DNA of 64,000 bases, taken from NCBI GenBank assembly GCA_017577615.1, contig PKRE01000001.1, forward strand, positions 868,001 through 932,000. The letters run 5' to 3'. Numbering within the stretch: the stretch's first letter is position 1; the number at the start of each line of letters is the position of its first letter. A program made the position numbers and the translations under genes. This DNA is from Gammaproteobacteria bacterium (GTDB lineage Bacteria > Pseudomonadota > Gammaproteobacteria > Steroidobacterales > Steroidobacteraceae). Shown piece after piece: positions 34,545-42,861 of this stretch. The notes under the pieces were generated by a model. That model saw nothing but the letters and a program-made list of their open reading frames with translations, was not told the DNA's origin and searched no databases.

Positions 34545-35996
34545 TCATTTTCTCCAAAAAGTTCTCGAGACGAGCACGAGCAGCGGAAAGACCTCGAGGC
34601 GTCCCAGCAGCATCGCGAGGATACAAATCCATTTGCCGGTCGCGCTGAGCGTTGTGAAGCTCGAGGCGACCTCCGCAAGCCCGGTGCCGGCATTCGTCAT
34701 GCAGGCTGTGATCGCCGAGAACGCGGTCACCTGATCCTCGCCCGTCGCGATCAATGCGACCATTAGGACGCCAAAGGCCATGACGTAAACGGCAAAGAAC
34801 CCCCACACGGCGTCGATGACACGCTTGTCGATCGCTTTGGCTCCCAGCTTGACCGGCAGTTCCGCGCTCGGGTGCACGAGCTGCGCGACCTCGCGCTGAC
34901 CCTGCTTCCAGAGAAGTAGCCAGCGTACCACCTTCATGCCGCCCGAGGTCGATCCGGCGCAGCCGCCGATGAACGCGGCCAGCATCAGAATGACGGGCAA
35001 GGCGCCCGGCCAGTGTGTGAAATCGTCTGTGACGAAGCCCGACGTGGTGTGCATCGAGACGGCGTGAAAGAGCGCCAAGCGCAATGCATCACCGGGCTCG
35101 TGGGTGTATCGCGTGAGCCAGAGAACGACGGTGTAACCAACGATCGCCACGCAGAGGATGGTGAGATAGGCGCGAAACTCCGGATCGCGGAAATAGCTGC
35201 TCAATTGCCGATACCGCCACGCAAGGAAGTGCAATGAGAAGTTCACCGCGCCGATGAACATGAAAATGACGGCCACCAGCTCTACGGCGGCGCTGTTGTA
35301 ATACGCAAGGCTCGCATCACGCGTCGAGTTGCCGCCGGTGGAAACCGTCGTGAATGCGTGCGCGATGGCATCAAAGGTCGACATGCCTGCAAGGCGATAC
35401 GCGATCGCGCAGGCGATCGTCACCGCCACATAGATGATCCAAAGCGCCTTTGCGGTTTCCGTGATACGAGGTGTCAGCTTGGCATCCTTGACCGGTCCGG
35501 GTGTTTCGGCCCGTAGGAGCTGCATGCCACCCACTCCGAGCATGGGCAAGAGCGCGACTGCCAGAACCACGATGCCGATGCCGCCCAGCCATTCGATTTG
35601 ACTGCGGTAATAGAGAACCGAGATCGGCAGCGCCTCGAGCCGCGGGAAGATGATCGCGCCGGTGGTCGTGAAGCCAGAAACTGCCTCGAAGACCGCGTCG
35701 GTGACGCTCATGTCCAAGCGACTGGAGAGCAATAGCGGCGCAGCACCCGCGATGCCGAGCACGATCCAGAACAAGGCGACCACGAGAAAACCGTCACGCA
35801 GCCTGAGCTCGCGCTCCTGCTTGCGCACTGGCCACCAAACCAATGCGCCGAGGACGGCGAGCGCGATGAAGGCTTGCAAAAAGGGTTGCCAGTTACCGTC
35901 CTTGTAGTACAGCCCCACCGCCATTGGCGGCAGCATCGTGAGGCTGAAGAGCATCAACAACAGCCCGAGAATGCGCTGGACGGTGAGGAAATTCAT
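34545..35996 (-). CDS. trkH: Trk potassium uptake channel subunit TrkH
   Basis: 483 residues from the chosen ATG, equal to E. coli TrkH. A K+ channel protein with four pore repeats; filter-like segments are visible in GFTTTGAIIF, TVSTGGNSTRD, HTTSGFVTDDF and ACMTNAGTGLA. The helix-break QIEWLGGIGIVVLAVALLPMLG is conserved. An in-frame 22-residue extension was dropped. trkA lies upstream on the same strand (gap 106 bases, holding a heptad-repeat patch), so the partners are probably co-expressed. Confidence 0.96.
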   Translation of the reverse strand: MNFLTVQRILGLLLMLFSLTMLPPMAVGLYYKDGNWQPFLQAFIALAVLGALVWWPVRKQERELRLRDGFLVVALFWIVLGIAGAAPLLLSSRLDMSVTDAVFEAVSGFTTTGAIIFPRLEALPISVLYYRSQIEWLGGIGIVVLAVALLPMLGVGGMQLLRAETPGPVKDAKLTPRITETAKALWIIYVAVTIACAIAYRLAGMSTFDAIAHAFTTVSTGGNSTRDASLAYYNSAAVELVAVIFMFIGAVNFSLHFLAWRYRQLSSYFRDPEFRAYLTILCVAIVGYTVVLWLTRYTHEPGDALRLALFHAVSMHTTSGFVTDDFTHWPGALPVILMLAAFIGGCAGSTSGGMKVVRWLLLWKQGQREVAQLVHPSAELPVKLGAKAIDKRVIDAVWGFFAVYVMAFGVLMVALIATGEDQVTAFSAITACMTNAGTGLAEVASSFTTLSATGKWICILAMLLGRLEVFPLLVLVSRTFWRK

Positions 35997-36000
35997 GTGA

Positions 36001-36042
36001 GCGGGTTGCTGGGTGCGCGGCGCTGGGCGGCAAGAGGCTCCG
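36001..36042. repeat. heptad-repeat patch between trkA and trkH
   Basis: 7-base units GCGGGTT, GCTGGGT, GCGCGGC, GCTGGGC, GGCAAGA and GGCTCCG run in register through the gap between trkH (starts 35996) and trkA (ends 36103). One arm only; no clear opposed arm. Confidence 0.5.
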
Positions 36043-36102
36043 GACCGAGGCATTGCGTGCACGCCGCCGCGCCGGCGAGCGTGCGGCGCTCACCGCTTTG
36101 CT

Positions 36103-37500
36103 TCATCTCCTCTTCCTCCTTCTCCGCCTCGGAATGTCGAAGAGCCGCTCCACCGCTTCGATCTGGCGGCGATCGGTCAGGAAGAGGATCACGTGGTCGC
36201 CGCGTTCGATCACGGTGTCGTGATGCGCGATGAGCACCTCGTCGCCACGCACCAATGCGCCGATCGTCGTGCCTTCCGGCAAGTCGATGTCTTGGATGCG
36301 CTTGCCGATGACGAGGCTTTCACCGGGCGTGCCGTGGGCAATCGTTTCGAGCGCTTCGGCTGCGCCACGACGCAGCGAGTGGACGCGCACGACGTCGCCG
36401 CGACGTACGTGCGCGAGCAACGAGCCGATCGTGACTTGCTGAGGCGACAGCGCAATGTCGATCGAGCCGCTTTCCACGAGCTCGGCGTACGCCGGACGAT
36501 TGATGAGCGCCATCACTTTGTGACAGCCGAGGCGCTTCGCGAGCATGGCCGAAAGGATGTTCGCTTCCTCGGCGTTCGTAACGGCAACGAACACATCGGC
36601 GCTGTCAATGTTCTCCTCCAGCAAGAGCTCCTCGTCGGCCGCATCGCCGTTCAGCACGATGGAGTTGACGAGCCGCTCTGAGATCTTGCGCGCGCGCCGT
36701 GGGTCACGCTCGATGACCTTCACTTGATGCTCGAGCTCCAGCCGTTTTGCGAGACGAAAGCCGATGTTCCCACCGCCGGCGATGACGATGCGACGAACGG
36801 GACCCTCGAGCCGCTGCAGCTCGCTCATGACGAGACGGATGTCCTCCGTGGCTGCGATGAAGAACACCTCGTCTCCGTGCTCGATGACGGTATCGCCCTC
36901 TGGCTTGATGCTGCGGTCGCCGCGGTAAATCGCCGCGACACGCGCATCGTGACCCTTGAGGTGTGATCTGAGCTGCTTCAACTGTTGGCCGACGAGCGCT
37001 CCACCTTTGGATGCCTGCACGCCAACGAGCCGCACGCGCCCGTCAGCGAAATCGAGCACCTGCAGCGCGCCTGGGTGCTCGATCAATCGCACCACATGAT
37101 CGGTCACGAGCTGCTCGGGGCTGATCGTCACATCGACACTGAATGCCCGGCCTTCTCCGCCGAACAGCTCGGCGTGACGCGTGTAATCGGCGGAGCGGAT
37201 TCGTGCGATGCGCGTGGCGTCTTTGTTGAACAAGGTCGCGACGATCTGGCACGCGACCATGTTGACCTCATCGCTGTTCGTGAGCGCGATGATGATGTCG
37301 GCTTCGCGCGCGCCGCAGGCATCGAGCGTGCTGGGGTAGGCTGCGTGGCCTACGACCGTACGAATATCGAGCCGATCCTGCAGATCGCGCAGCGTCTCGT
37401 CATTCACATCGACGACCGTTACCTCGTTCGCCTCTTCGCGTGCGAGGTGGTATGCAGCCGTTCTCCCGACTTGGCCAGCACCGAGGATGATGATTCTCAT
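36103..37500 (-). CDS. trkA: Trk potassium uptake regulatory protein TrkA
   Basis: 465 residues. Cytosolic NAD-binding ring that gates TrkH. Two RCK_N/RCK_C pairs: the first begins MRIIILGAGQVGRTAAYHLA with the acidic end VVDVND, the second has IVIAGGGNIGFRLAKRLE and VKVIERD. RCK_C domains lie at about 140-215 and 370-450. The C-terminus ends in an arginine-rich tail (RRRRRKRR). Precedes trkH; a heptad-repeat element separates it from uvrD upstream. Confidence 0.96.
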   Translation of the reverse strand: MRIIILGAGQVGRTAAYHLAREEANEVTVVDVNDETLRDLQDRLDIRTVVGHAAYPSTLDACGAREADIIIALTNSDEVNMVACQIVATLFNKDATRIARIRSADYTRHAELFGGEGRAFSVDVTISPEQLVTDHVVRLIEHPGALQVLDFADGRVRLVGVQASKGGALVGQQLKQLRSHLKGHDARVAAIYRGDRSIKPEGDTVIEHGDEVFFIAATEDIRLVMSELQRLEGPVRRIVIAGGGNIGFRLAKRLELEHQVKVIERDPRRARKISERLVNSIVLNGDAADEELLLEENIDSADVFVAVTNAEEANILSAMLAKRLGCHKVMALINRPAYAELVESGSIDIALSPQQVTIGSLLAHVRRGDVVRVHSLRRGAAEALETIAHGTPGESLVIGKRIQDIDLPEGTTIGALVRGDEVLIAHHDTVIERGDHVILFLTDRRQIEAVERLFDIPRRRRRKRR

Positions 37501-37503
37501 GTG

Positions 37504-37605
37504 GGGCTTTGGGCTTTGGCCGCTGGGCGCTGGCTCGAAGAAGGGCCTGGAAGCCCATTACTGCCCCATGCCAGGGGCCCAGAGCCCAGTGCCCGGCTGC
37601 CAGCT
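37504..37605. repeat. inverted heptad-repeat element between uvrD and trkA
   Basis: The left arm reads GGGCTTT, GGGCTTT, GGCCGCT, GGGCGCT, GGCTCGA (37504-37538). The right arm reads CCAGGGG, CCCAGAG, CCCAGTG, CCCGGCT, GCCAGCT (37571-37605), i.e. the same type on the other strand. It fills the gap exactly. The 16-mer GGCCGCTGGGCGCTGG recurs at 62640. The G-runs could form a hairpin or a two-tier quadruplex. Confidence 0.8.
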
Positions 37606-37606
37606 T

Positions 37607-39763
37607 TCATACCGGCTCCAAGTTGGCGTACGCCACCATCAGCCATTTGGTGCCCTGGGTCTCGAAGTTGACCTGCACACGCGCATGGCTGCCCTGGCCT
37701 TCGAGGCTCAGGATCACGCCTTCGCCGAATTTTCCGTGTCGTACCCGTTGACCGAGCCGCATTCCGCCAAAGGTGCTGTCGTCCTCCATGCCATGCCGCG
37801 ACGGCGTGTAGATCGGCCGTGACACTTGGATGCGTGGCCGAATCTCTTCGATCAGCTCGCTGGGAATCTCGCTGATGAAACGCGAGGGCGTGCCGTAGCT
37901 GTCTATGCCGTGCATGCGGCGCTGCTCCGCGTAGGTCAAATAGAGCTGCTTCATCGCGCGAGTGATGCCGACGTAACACAGCCGCCGCTCCTCTTCGAGC
38001 CCCTCGAGGTCGGTCGTCGAACGAGAGTGGGGGAAGAGTCCATCTTCCAATCCGCACAGGAACACCACCGGAAACTCCAGGCCTTTAGCGGCATGCAGCG
38101 TCATCATTTGCACGCTGTCTTCCCACGCGTCGGCTTGCTGCTCGCCGGATTCCAGCACGGCATGCGCGAGAAAGCCTGCCAGCGGTGGCAGGTCGCTTTC
38201 CGGCTCCACCTCGAAGCCGCGCGCGGCGCTCACGAGCTCGTTCAAGTTCTCGATACGCGCCGCGCCGCGCTCGCTGCGATCTTGTTGGTAATACGGAATC
38301 AAACCGCTCGCTTGAATGACGTGATCCACCTGCTCGTGCAGCGGCAAGTTGCGTGTCTCGCGGTCGAGCCGCTCGATGAGCTGCATGAAGGCGTGCAAGC
38401 TTTGGCCGGCACGGGTGCCCAGCTCAGCGATGCAGGCGCCTGCTGCCTCCCACAACGTGCAGGCGTTCGCGCGGGCATAGTTGCGCACGACGTCCATGCT
38501 CTTCACGCCAATGCCGCGCGGCGGCAGATTCACGACGCGCTCGAAGGATGCGTCGTCATGGCGACTGAAGACGAGCCGCAAGTACGCGAGCGCGTCCTTG
38601 ACCTCCGCGCGCTCGAAGAAGCGCAGACCTCCGTACACGCGGTAGGGAATGCGGGCGGACAACAGTGCCTCTTCGAACGCACGGGATTGCGCGTTCGAGC
38701 GATAAAGAATGGCGCAATCGCTCCGTCGGCCCCCGTGTTGCGTCCACTCGCGGATGCGGTTGACCACGAAGTCGGCTTCGTCGCGCTCGTTGAACGCCAC
38801 GTAGAGCTTGATGGGCTCACCGCGCTCGCCGCTGGTCCACAGATTCTTACCCAGGCGACTGCTGTTGTGGCTGATCAACGCGTTGGCGGCATCCAGGATG
38901 TTGCCGGTCGAGCGATAGTTCTGCTCGAGTCGAAACAGCTGCGCGTGCGGATAGTCGCGGCGGAATTGCTGTAGGTTCTCCACCCGTGCGCCGCGCCAGC
39001 GATAGATCGACTGATCGTCGTCGCCGACGGCGAACGGGAAACCGTCCTTGCCCACGAGCAGCTTCAACCATTCATATTGGATGGTGTTCGTATCCTGGAA
39101 CTCGTCGATCAGCACGTGGCGGAAGCGAGTGCGATAGTGCGCGAGCAGTTCGGGCTGGTCGCGCCACAGCTCGAAGGCGCGCAAGAGCAGCTCGGCGAAA
39201 TCGAGCGTGCCGCTGCGGTCGCAGTGTTCCTGATACGCCTCATACAGACGGATGAGCTGACGACGCGTCGGATCACCCTCGTGCTTCAAGTGGTGCGGGC
39301 GCAGCCCCTCGTCCTTGCGGGCATTGATGAACCACATGACCTCCTTCGGCACCCAGCGTGCCTCGTCGAGGTTGAGGGATTTCAAGACTCGGCGGATGGC
39401 TCGCATTTGATCTTCCGCGTCCATGACCTGGAAGGCCTGCGGCAAATTCGCTTCGCGCCAATGCAGACGCAGCAGCCGATGCGCGATGCCGTGAAAGGTG
39501 CCGATCCAAAGCGGCGCGCGCTGCAGCCCGAGCAAGGATTCGATACGCCCGCGCATCTCGCCTGCGGCCTTGTTCGTGAACGTCACGGCGAGAATGCTGT
39601 GCGGCGAGACGCGCTCGACCTGCACGAGCCAGGCGACCCGGTGTGTGAGCACACGAGTCTTGCCGCTGCCGGCACCTGCCAAGACCAGCGTGGGCGCCAA
39701 GGGCGAGGTGACAGCTGCGCGTTGAGCGTCGTTCAGGCCATTCAGAATCGGCGAAAGATCCAT
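37607..39763 (-). CDS. uvrD: DNA helicase II (UvrD)
   Basis: 718 residues (E. coli UvrD 720). A superfamily 1A 3'-5' helicase for nucleotide-excision and mismatch repair. Walker A AGAGSGKT (29-36), IDEFQDT with Walker B D220-E221, GDDDQSIYRWRGA, LEQNYRST, MTLHAAKGLEFP and RRLCYVGITRA are all intact. The C-terminus has the GEGVILSLEGQGSHARVQVNF Tudor-like segment that binds RNA polymerase in UvrD. The chosen ATG is the start of MDLSPILNGLNDAQRAAV; a roughly 300-residue upstream frame is not homologous. Confidence 0.96.
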   Translation of the reverse strand: MDLSPILNGLNDAQRAAVTSPLAPTLVLAGAGSGKTRVLTHRVAWLVQVERVSPHSILAVTFTNKAAGEMRGRIESLLGLQRAPLWIGTFHGIAHRLLRLHWREANLPQAFQVMDAEDQMRAIRRVLKSLNLDEARWVPKEVMWFINARKDEGLRPHHLKHEGDPTRRQLIRLYEAYQEHCDRSGTLDFAELLLRAFELWRDQPELLAHYRTRFRHVLIDEFQDTNTIQYEWLKLLVGKDGFPFAVGDDDQSIYRWRGARVENLQQFRRDYPHAQLFRLEQNYRSTGNILDAANALISHNSSRLGKNLWTSGERGEPIKLYVAFNERDEADFVVNRIREWTQHGGRRSDCAILYRSNAQSRAFEEALLSARIPYRVYGGLRFFERAEVKDALAYLRLVFSRHDDASFERVVNLPPRGIGVKSMDVVRNYARANACTLWEAAGACIAELGTRAGQSLHAFMQLIERLDRETRNLPLHEQVDHVIQASGLIPYYQQDRSERGAARIENLNELVSAARGFEVEPESDLPPLAGFLAHAVLESGEQQADAWEDSVQMMTLHAAKGLEFPVVFLCGLEDGLFPHSRSTTDLEGLEEERRLCYVGITRAMKQLYLTYAEQRRMHGIDSYGTPSRFISEIPSELIEEIRPRIQVSRPIYTPSRHGMEDDSTFGGMRLGQRVRHGKFGEGVILSLEGQGSHARVQVNFETQGTKWLMVAYANLEPV

Positions 39764-39796
39764 CAGCCAATTGTATTCGGTAGACGCCGGCTCCAC

Positions 39797-39824
39797 GAGC
39801 CTAGGAGCCCGGGGTCCGGGGGCC
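39797..39824. repeat. short heptad-repeat patch upstream of uvrD
   Basis: Four 7-base units GAGCCTA, GGAGCCC, GGGGTCC and GGGGGCC in the 135-base divergent gap between uvrD and the COG3650 gene. Same style as the elements at 37504 and 62640. Confidence 0.5.
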
Positions 39825-39898
39825 GCGCGGCCTGCACTTCCGGTATTCTTGGAGCAGCGATCGCAGCAATCGAAGTGGCGAAATTCAGCGGAGGTCCG

Positions 39899-40639
39899 AT
39901 GCAAGGCTCGCATGCTGTGCGGCGCGTCGCGTGGTCGATCTTGCTTGCAGCGGCTGCGGCATGCTCGCGAGCGCCGCAGCCAGCGGCACCCGACGCAACT
40001 GACCCGGCGCCGGCCGCCGACGCTGGCGAAGATACGCTGCCGTGGGAATCGAGCCTCGCGATGAAGCGCGGAGTCATCACGCTCGGCGAGGACCGCTCGA
40101 CTTTCGTGCCGTGCCAGGCCGAGCAGGAGCTCTGGGTGCTCGATCAATCGCCCAACCAGATCACGCAAAGTCTCATCGAGGAGGAACAGACTGCGCCCGT
40201 TTCGATGTACATCGAGGCCTACGGCGAGCGCGCTCCTGCGCAGGACGTTCCGGAAGCAGCCGGATTCGATGGCGTGTTCGTGCTCGAGGAGATCCTGTAT
40301 GCGAGCGTGGTGAACGACACCCGCGGCTGCGACGAGGCGGATGCCGCCTATGTGGTTCACGCGCGCGGCAACGAGCCTTTCTGGTCGATCGAGGTGCGGG
40401 ACGCAGAGATGGTCTTTCACCAACCTGAAGGACCACAAGAGATCGTGTTTCACGATCCGCAAACGGTCAACGCCGAAGGTGCTGTACAGTACGACGCTCG
40501 CACTGCACAGCATCGAATCGAGCTCATGGTGTATACGCAACCGTGTCGGGATTCGATGTCCGGCGAGTACTTCGCCTTCACGGCACGGGCAGTGTTGGAT
40601 GGCCGCGAGCTCAACGGATGCGCGCGGGTGGGGAGATGA
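39899..40639 (+). CDS. COG3650-type exported protein (probable lipoprotein)
   Basis: 246 residues. A signal peptide ends in LAAAAACS (Cys21), compatible with but not a strong lipobox, then an Ala/Pro/Asp-rich linker. A first domain (about 50-140: LGEDRSTFVPCQAEQELWVLDQ) and a second (about 150-246) with the hallmark ARGNEPFWSIEV and VYTQPCRDSMSGEYFAF define the COG3650 group, often called membrane or HslJ-like proteins; the function is unknown. A good Shine-Dalgarno GGAGGT precedes the ATG. Its 3' end overlaps the convergent VanZ-like gene by 29 bases. Confidence 0.8.
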   Translation: MQGSHAVRRVAWSILLAAAAACSRAPQPAAPDATDPAPAADAGEDTLPWESSLAMKRGVITLGEDRSTFVPCQAEQELWVLDQSPNQITQSLIEEEQTAPVSMYIEAYGERAPAQDVPEAAGFDGVFVLEEILYASVVNDTRGCDEADAAYVVHARGNEPFWSIEVRDAEMVFHQPEGPQEIVFHDPQTVNAEGAVQYDARTAQHRIELMVYTQPCRDSMSGEYFAFTARAVLDGRELNGCARVGR

Positions 40640-41810
40640 CGACGGCGCGCCGTGCACGTTTTCTTTCGATCGCTCGCAAGAGCAAGCCTATTCCCAGCAC
40701 GAGAACCGGCGCGGTAATCGAACCGCTCCGATGAGGCAGCCATAGCTGTGCGATTTCGATCGCCAGCGCAGTGCCGACCGCAAGCGCAATGGCGAGGTTG
40801 ATCGCCGCACCTGCCTCCCGCAGCAGCCACAGCAATGCGGTGAGCAGGAACAGACGCCCCAAGATGCTCCAATCGATCGCGCTCAACCCACCAGCCTCAA
40901 TCCAGGCACGAAACGGCCAAAGGTCGAAGGATGTCGCGCGGCTCGTGAGCTCGAACGGCGCGAGCTCTTCGATGACGAGCACGGCAGTAAGTGCGACCAG
41001 CAGGAATGCTCGCTGCGCCTGAATCGTCATGCGGTGCATGATCACCAGCGCCGGCAGTAACAGAAGCAGCGCCAACAGCTCGTTGACCACCAAGGTTTGA
41101 GTCGCGATGAGCAATTGCCCCGTCAGCACTGCGGCGATCACGATCAGTAGCGCTTCGAGACGCCGCGTACGGCGCACGAGCGCACCGATTGCATGCCCGA
41201 TGACGAGCCAGCGGACGAGATCCGCGAGAACGGATCCAGCATCCCACTGTGGCGCAAAGAGCGGCTGCAACGCCGTCTTCAGCTTGCCGAGGTCCACTTC
41301 CAGCAGGAATGGCGCGAAGCGCGCCAATAACCACACCACCAGGACGAGCGCCGCACCAGGATCGCGGTGCGGTGCCTCCTCGCGCGCAGGAATGTGCATC
41401 AACCCGGCAACGGCGCGCCAGGCAACGCCGCCGAGCGCACCGATCGACGCACCGAGCGTGTTCAAGGCGAGATCCTTGAGGCTCGGCACGCGCACCGAAA
41501 CATAAACCTGCGCTATCTCGATGCACAGCGAGAACAGCGCGCCGAGCAATGGCGCAGCGAGCAGCGCGATGCGACGACGCAGCCGCGTCGTGAGCCAGAG
41601 GTACAGACAAAACCCGAGCGGCAGATAGAGCAGCACGTTCGCGATGCGATCGCTGCGATCAGCACGTGCCCAGGACAGTTGCTCGAGCGCTTTCAGGACG
41701 CCGCCTTCTATCGCGTCCGGTTTGAAGTTGAACGGATACAACGAGCCGTACGCGATGAGCACGGCGACTGCCGCGAGCAGCCACGGAATCAGAGACCGTG
41801 TGCGTGGCAT
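40611..41810 (-). CDS. VanZ-like family membrane protein
   Basis: 399 residues with about 9-10 hydrophobic helices. The N-terminal third is VanZ-like: YGSLYPFNF, DRIANVLLYLPLGFCLYLWL, FSLCIEIAQVYVSVRVPSLKDLALNTLGASIGA. A second, weaker VanZ-like half follows (IEIAQLWLPHRSGSITAPVL), which suggests an internal duplication. VanZ proteins lower teicoplanin sensitivity in enterococci, but proteobacterial members are of unknown role. Last in a minus-strand run behind cyoE? No: it ends convergent to the COG3650 gene and begins 69 bases downstream of the cyoE stop. Confidence 0.82.
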   Translation of the reverse strand: MPRTRSLIPWLLAAVAVLIAYGSLYPFNFKPDAIEGGVLKALEQLSWARADRSDRIANVLLYLPLGFCLYLWLTTRLRRRIALLAAPLLGALFSLCIEIAQVYVSVRVPSLKDLALNTLGASIGALGGVAWRAVAGLMHIPAREEAPHRDPGAALVLVVWLLARFAPFLLEVDLGKLKTALQPLFAPQWDAGSVLADLVRWLVIGHAIGALVRRTRRLEALLIVIAAVLTGQLLIATQTLVVNELLALLLLLPALVIMHRMTIQAQRAFLLVALTAVLVIEELAPFELTSRATSFDLWPFRAWIEAGGLSAIDWSILGRLFLLTALLWLLREAGAAINLAIALAVGTALAIEIAQLWLPHRSGSITAPVLVLGIGLLLRAIERKRARRAVVISPPARIR

Positions 41811-41877
41811 CGTGGCGCGAAGGGTAGAGAACCGAAGCGTGTTGGCCGGAAACGGGACACTGAATGTATCCGTCCGT

Positions 41878-41905
41878 GGCTACAGACCCCAGCCCCCGGC
41901 TTCCA
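41878..41905. repeat. heptad-repeat patch forming the 3' end of cyoE
   Basis: On the plus strand GGCTACA, GACCCCA, GCCCCCG and GCTTCCA. Read on the coding strand these units supply the last residues and the TAG stop of cyoE (ending CTG TAG), as at the end of parA. Confidence 0.5.
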
Positions 41906-42797
41906 GGCGAATCTTGAAGTAGTGATCGATGAGCAGGCCCGCGAACAGGAACGCAAGATACTTGATCGAGAACGCGAACGTGCGCATGGGCAGGCGCGCG
42001 TCGTTCTGCCTCTTGAGCTGCACGGCGCGACGCAGGAACGCCGCACCCAGCACGACCGCAAAAGCCAAGTAAATCAGACCGCTCATACCGGTCAGATACG
42101 GTAGGAGCGTCACGATCACGAGCAAGATCGTGTAAAGCAGGATATGAAGGCGCGTGAATTCCGTGCTATACGCGACCGGCAGCATCGGAATTCCCGCTTG
42201 CGCGTATTCGTCGCGCCGTGCGATGGCCAACGCCCAGAAATGCGGCGGCGTCCACGTGAAGATGATGAGGAACAGCAGCAGCGCATGCGGATCGACGCTG
42301 CCGGTCACGGCCGTCCAGCCGAGCACGGGCGGCGCGGCGCCGGCGGCTCCGCCGATCACGATGTTCTGCGGCGTCGCGTGCTTGAGCCAGACGGTGTAGA
42401 TCACGGCATAGCCGATGAGCGAGCAGAACGTCAGCACCGCGGTGAGCACGTTCACACACCCAGCCAGCAGAAGCATCGACAGTGTGCCGAGGAGCGCAGC
42501 GTAGGCGAGCGCCTGGCGCTCTGTCACGTGTCCGATCGGCAATGGGCGGTTACGCGTGCGCGCCATCTGCTCGTCGAATCTGCGATCGAGCACATGATTG
42601 ATCGCGGCGGCCGACGAGGCCGCCAGCGCGATGCCCAACGTGCCGAACACGAGCGCGTCAAGCGGGGGCAAGCCCGGAGTGGCAAGGAGCATCCCGACGA
42701 TCGCAGTGAACACGATGAGCGCCACGACTCGGGGTTTGCCGAGCTCGTAGAAGTCGCGCCATGTGGCGTGCTGTTGCTGTTCCGAGGTGGTGTCCAC
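41880..42797 (-). CDS. cyoE: protoheme IX farnesyltransferase (heme O synthase)
   Basis: 305 residues, GTG start. Farnesylates heme B to heme O for cytochrome oxidase. UbiA-superfamily membrane prenyltransferase with about nine helices; the Mg-prenyl-PP motif reads INHVLDRRFDEQMARTRNRP and the second region GWTAVTGSVD and FTWTPPHFWALAI. The last eight or so residues (LEAGGWGL) come from a heptad-repeat patch and exceed the usual end. ctaA lies 64 bases upstream on the same strand, giving heme A from this heme O. Confidence 0.95.
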   Translation of the reverse strand: MDTTSEQQQHATWRDFYELGKPRVVALIVFTAIVGMLLATPGLPPLDALVFGTLGIALAASSAAAINHVLDRRFDEQMARTRNRPLPIGHVTERQALAYAALLGTLSMLLLAGCVNVLTAVLTFCSLIGYAVIYTVWLKHATPQNIVIGGAAGAAPPVLGWTAVTGSVDPHALLLFLIIFTWTPPHFWALAIARRDEYAQAGIPMLPVAYSTEFTRLHILLYTILLVIVTLLPYLTGMSGLIYLAFAVVLGAAFLRRAVQLKRQNDARLPMRTFAFSIKYLAFLFAGLLIDHYFKIRLEAGGWGL

Positions 42798-42861
42798 GAT
42801 CGAACGAGACGACTGGCGGCCAGCGTTGATTCTACATGGACTGTGCCGCGCCCGCGGGCAT

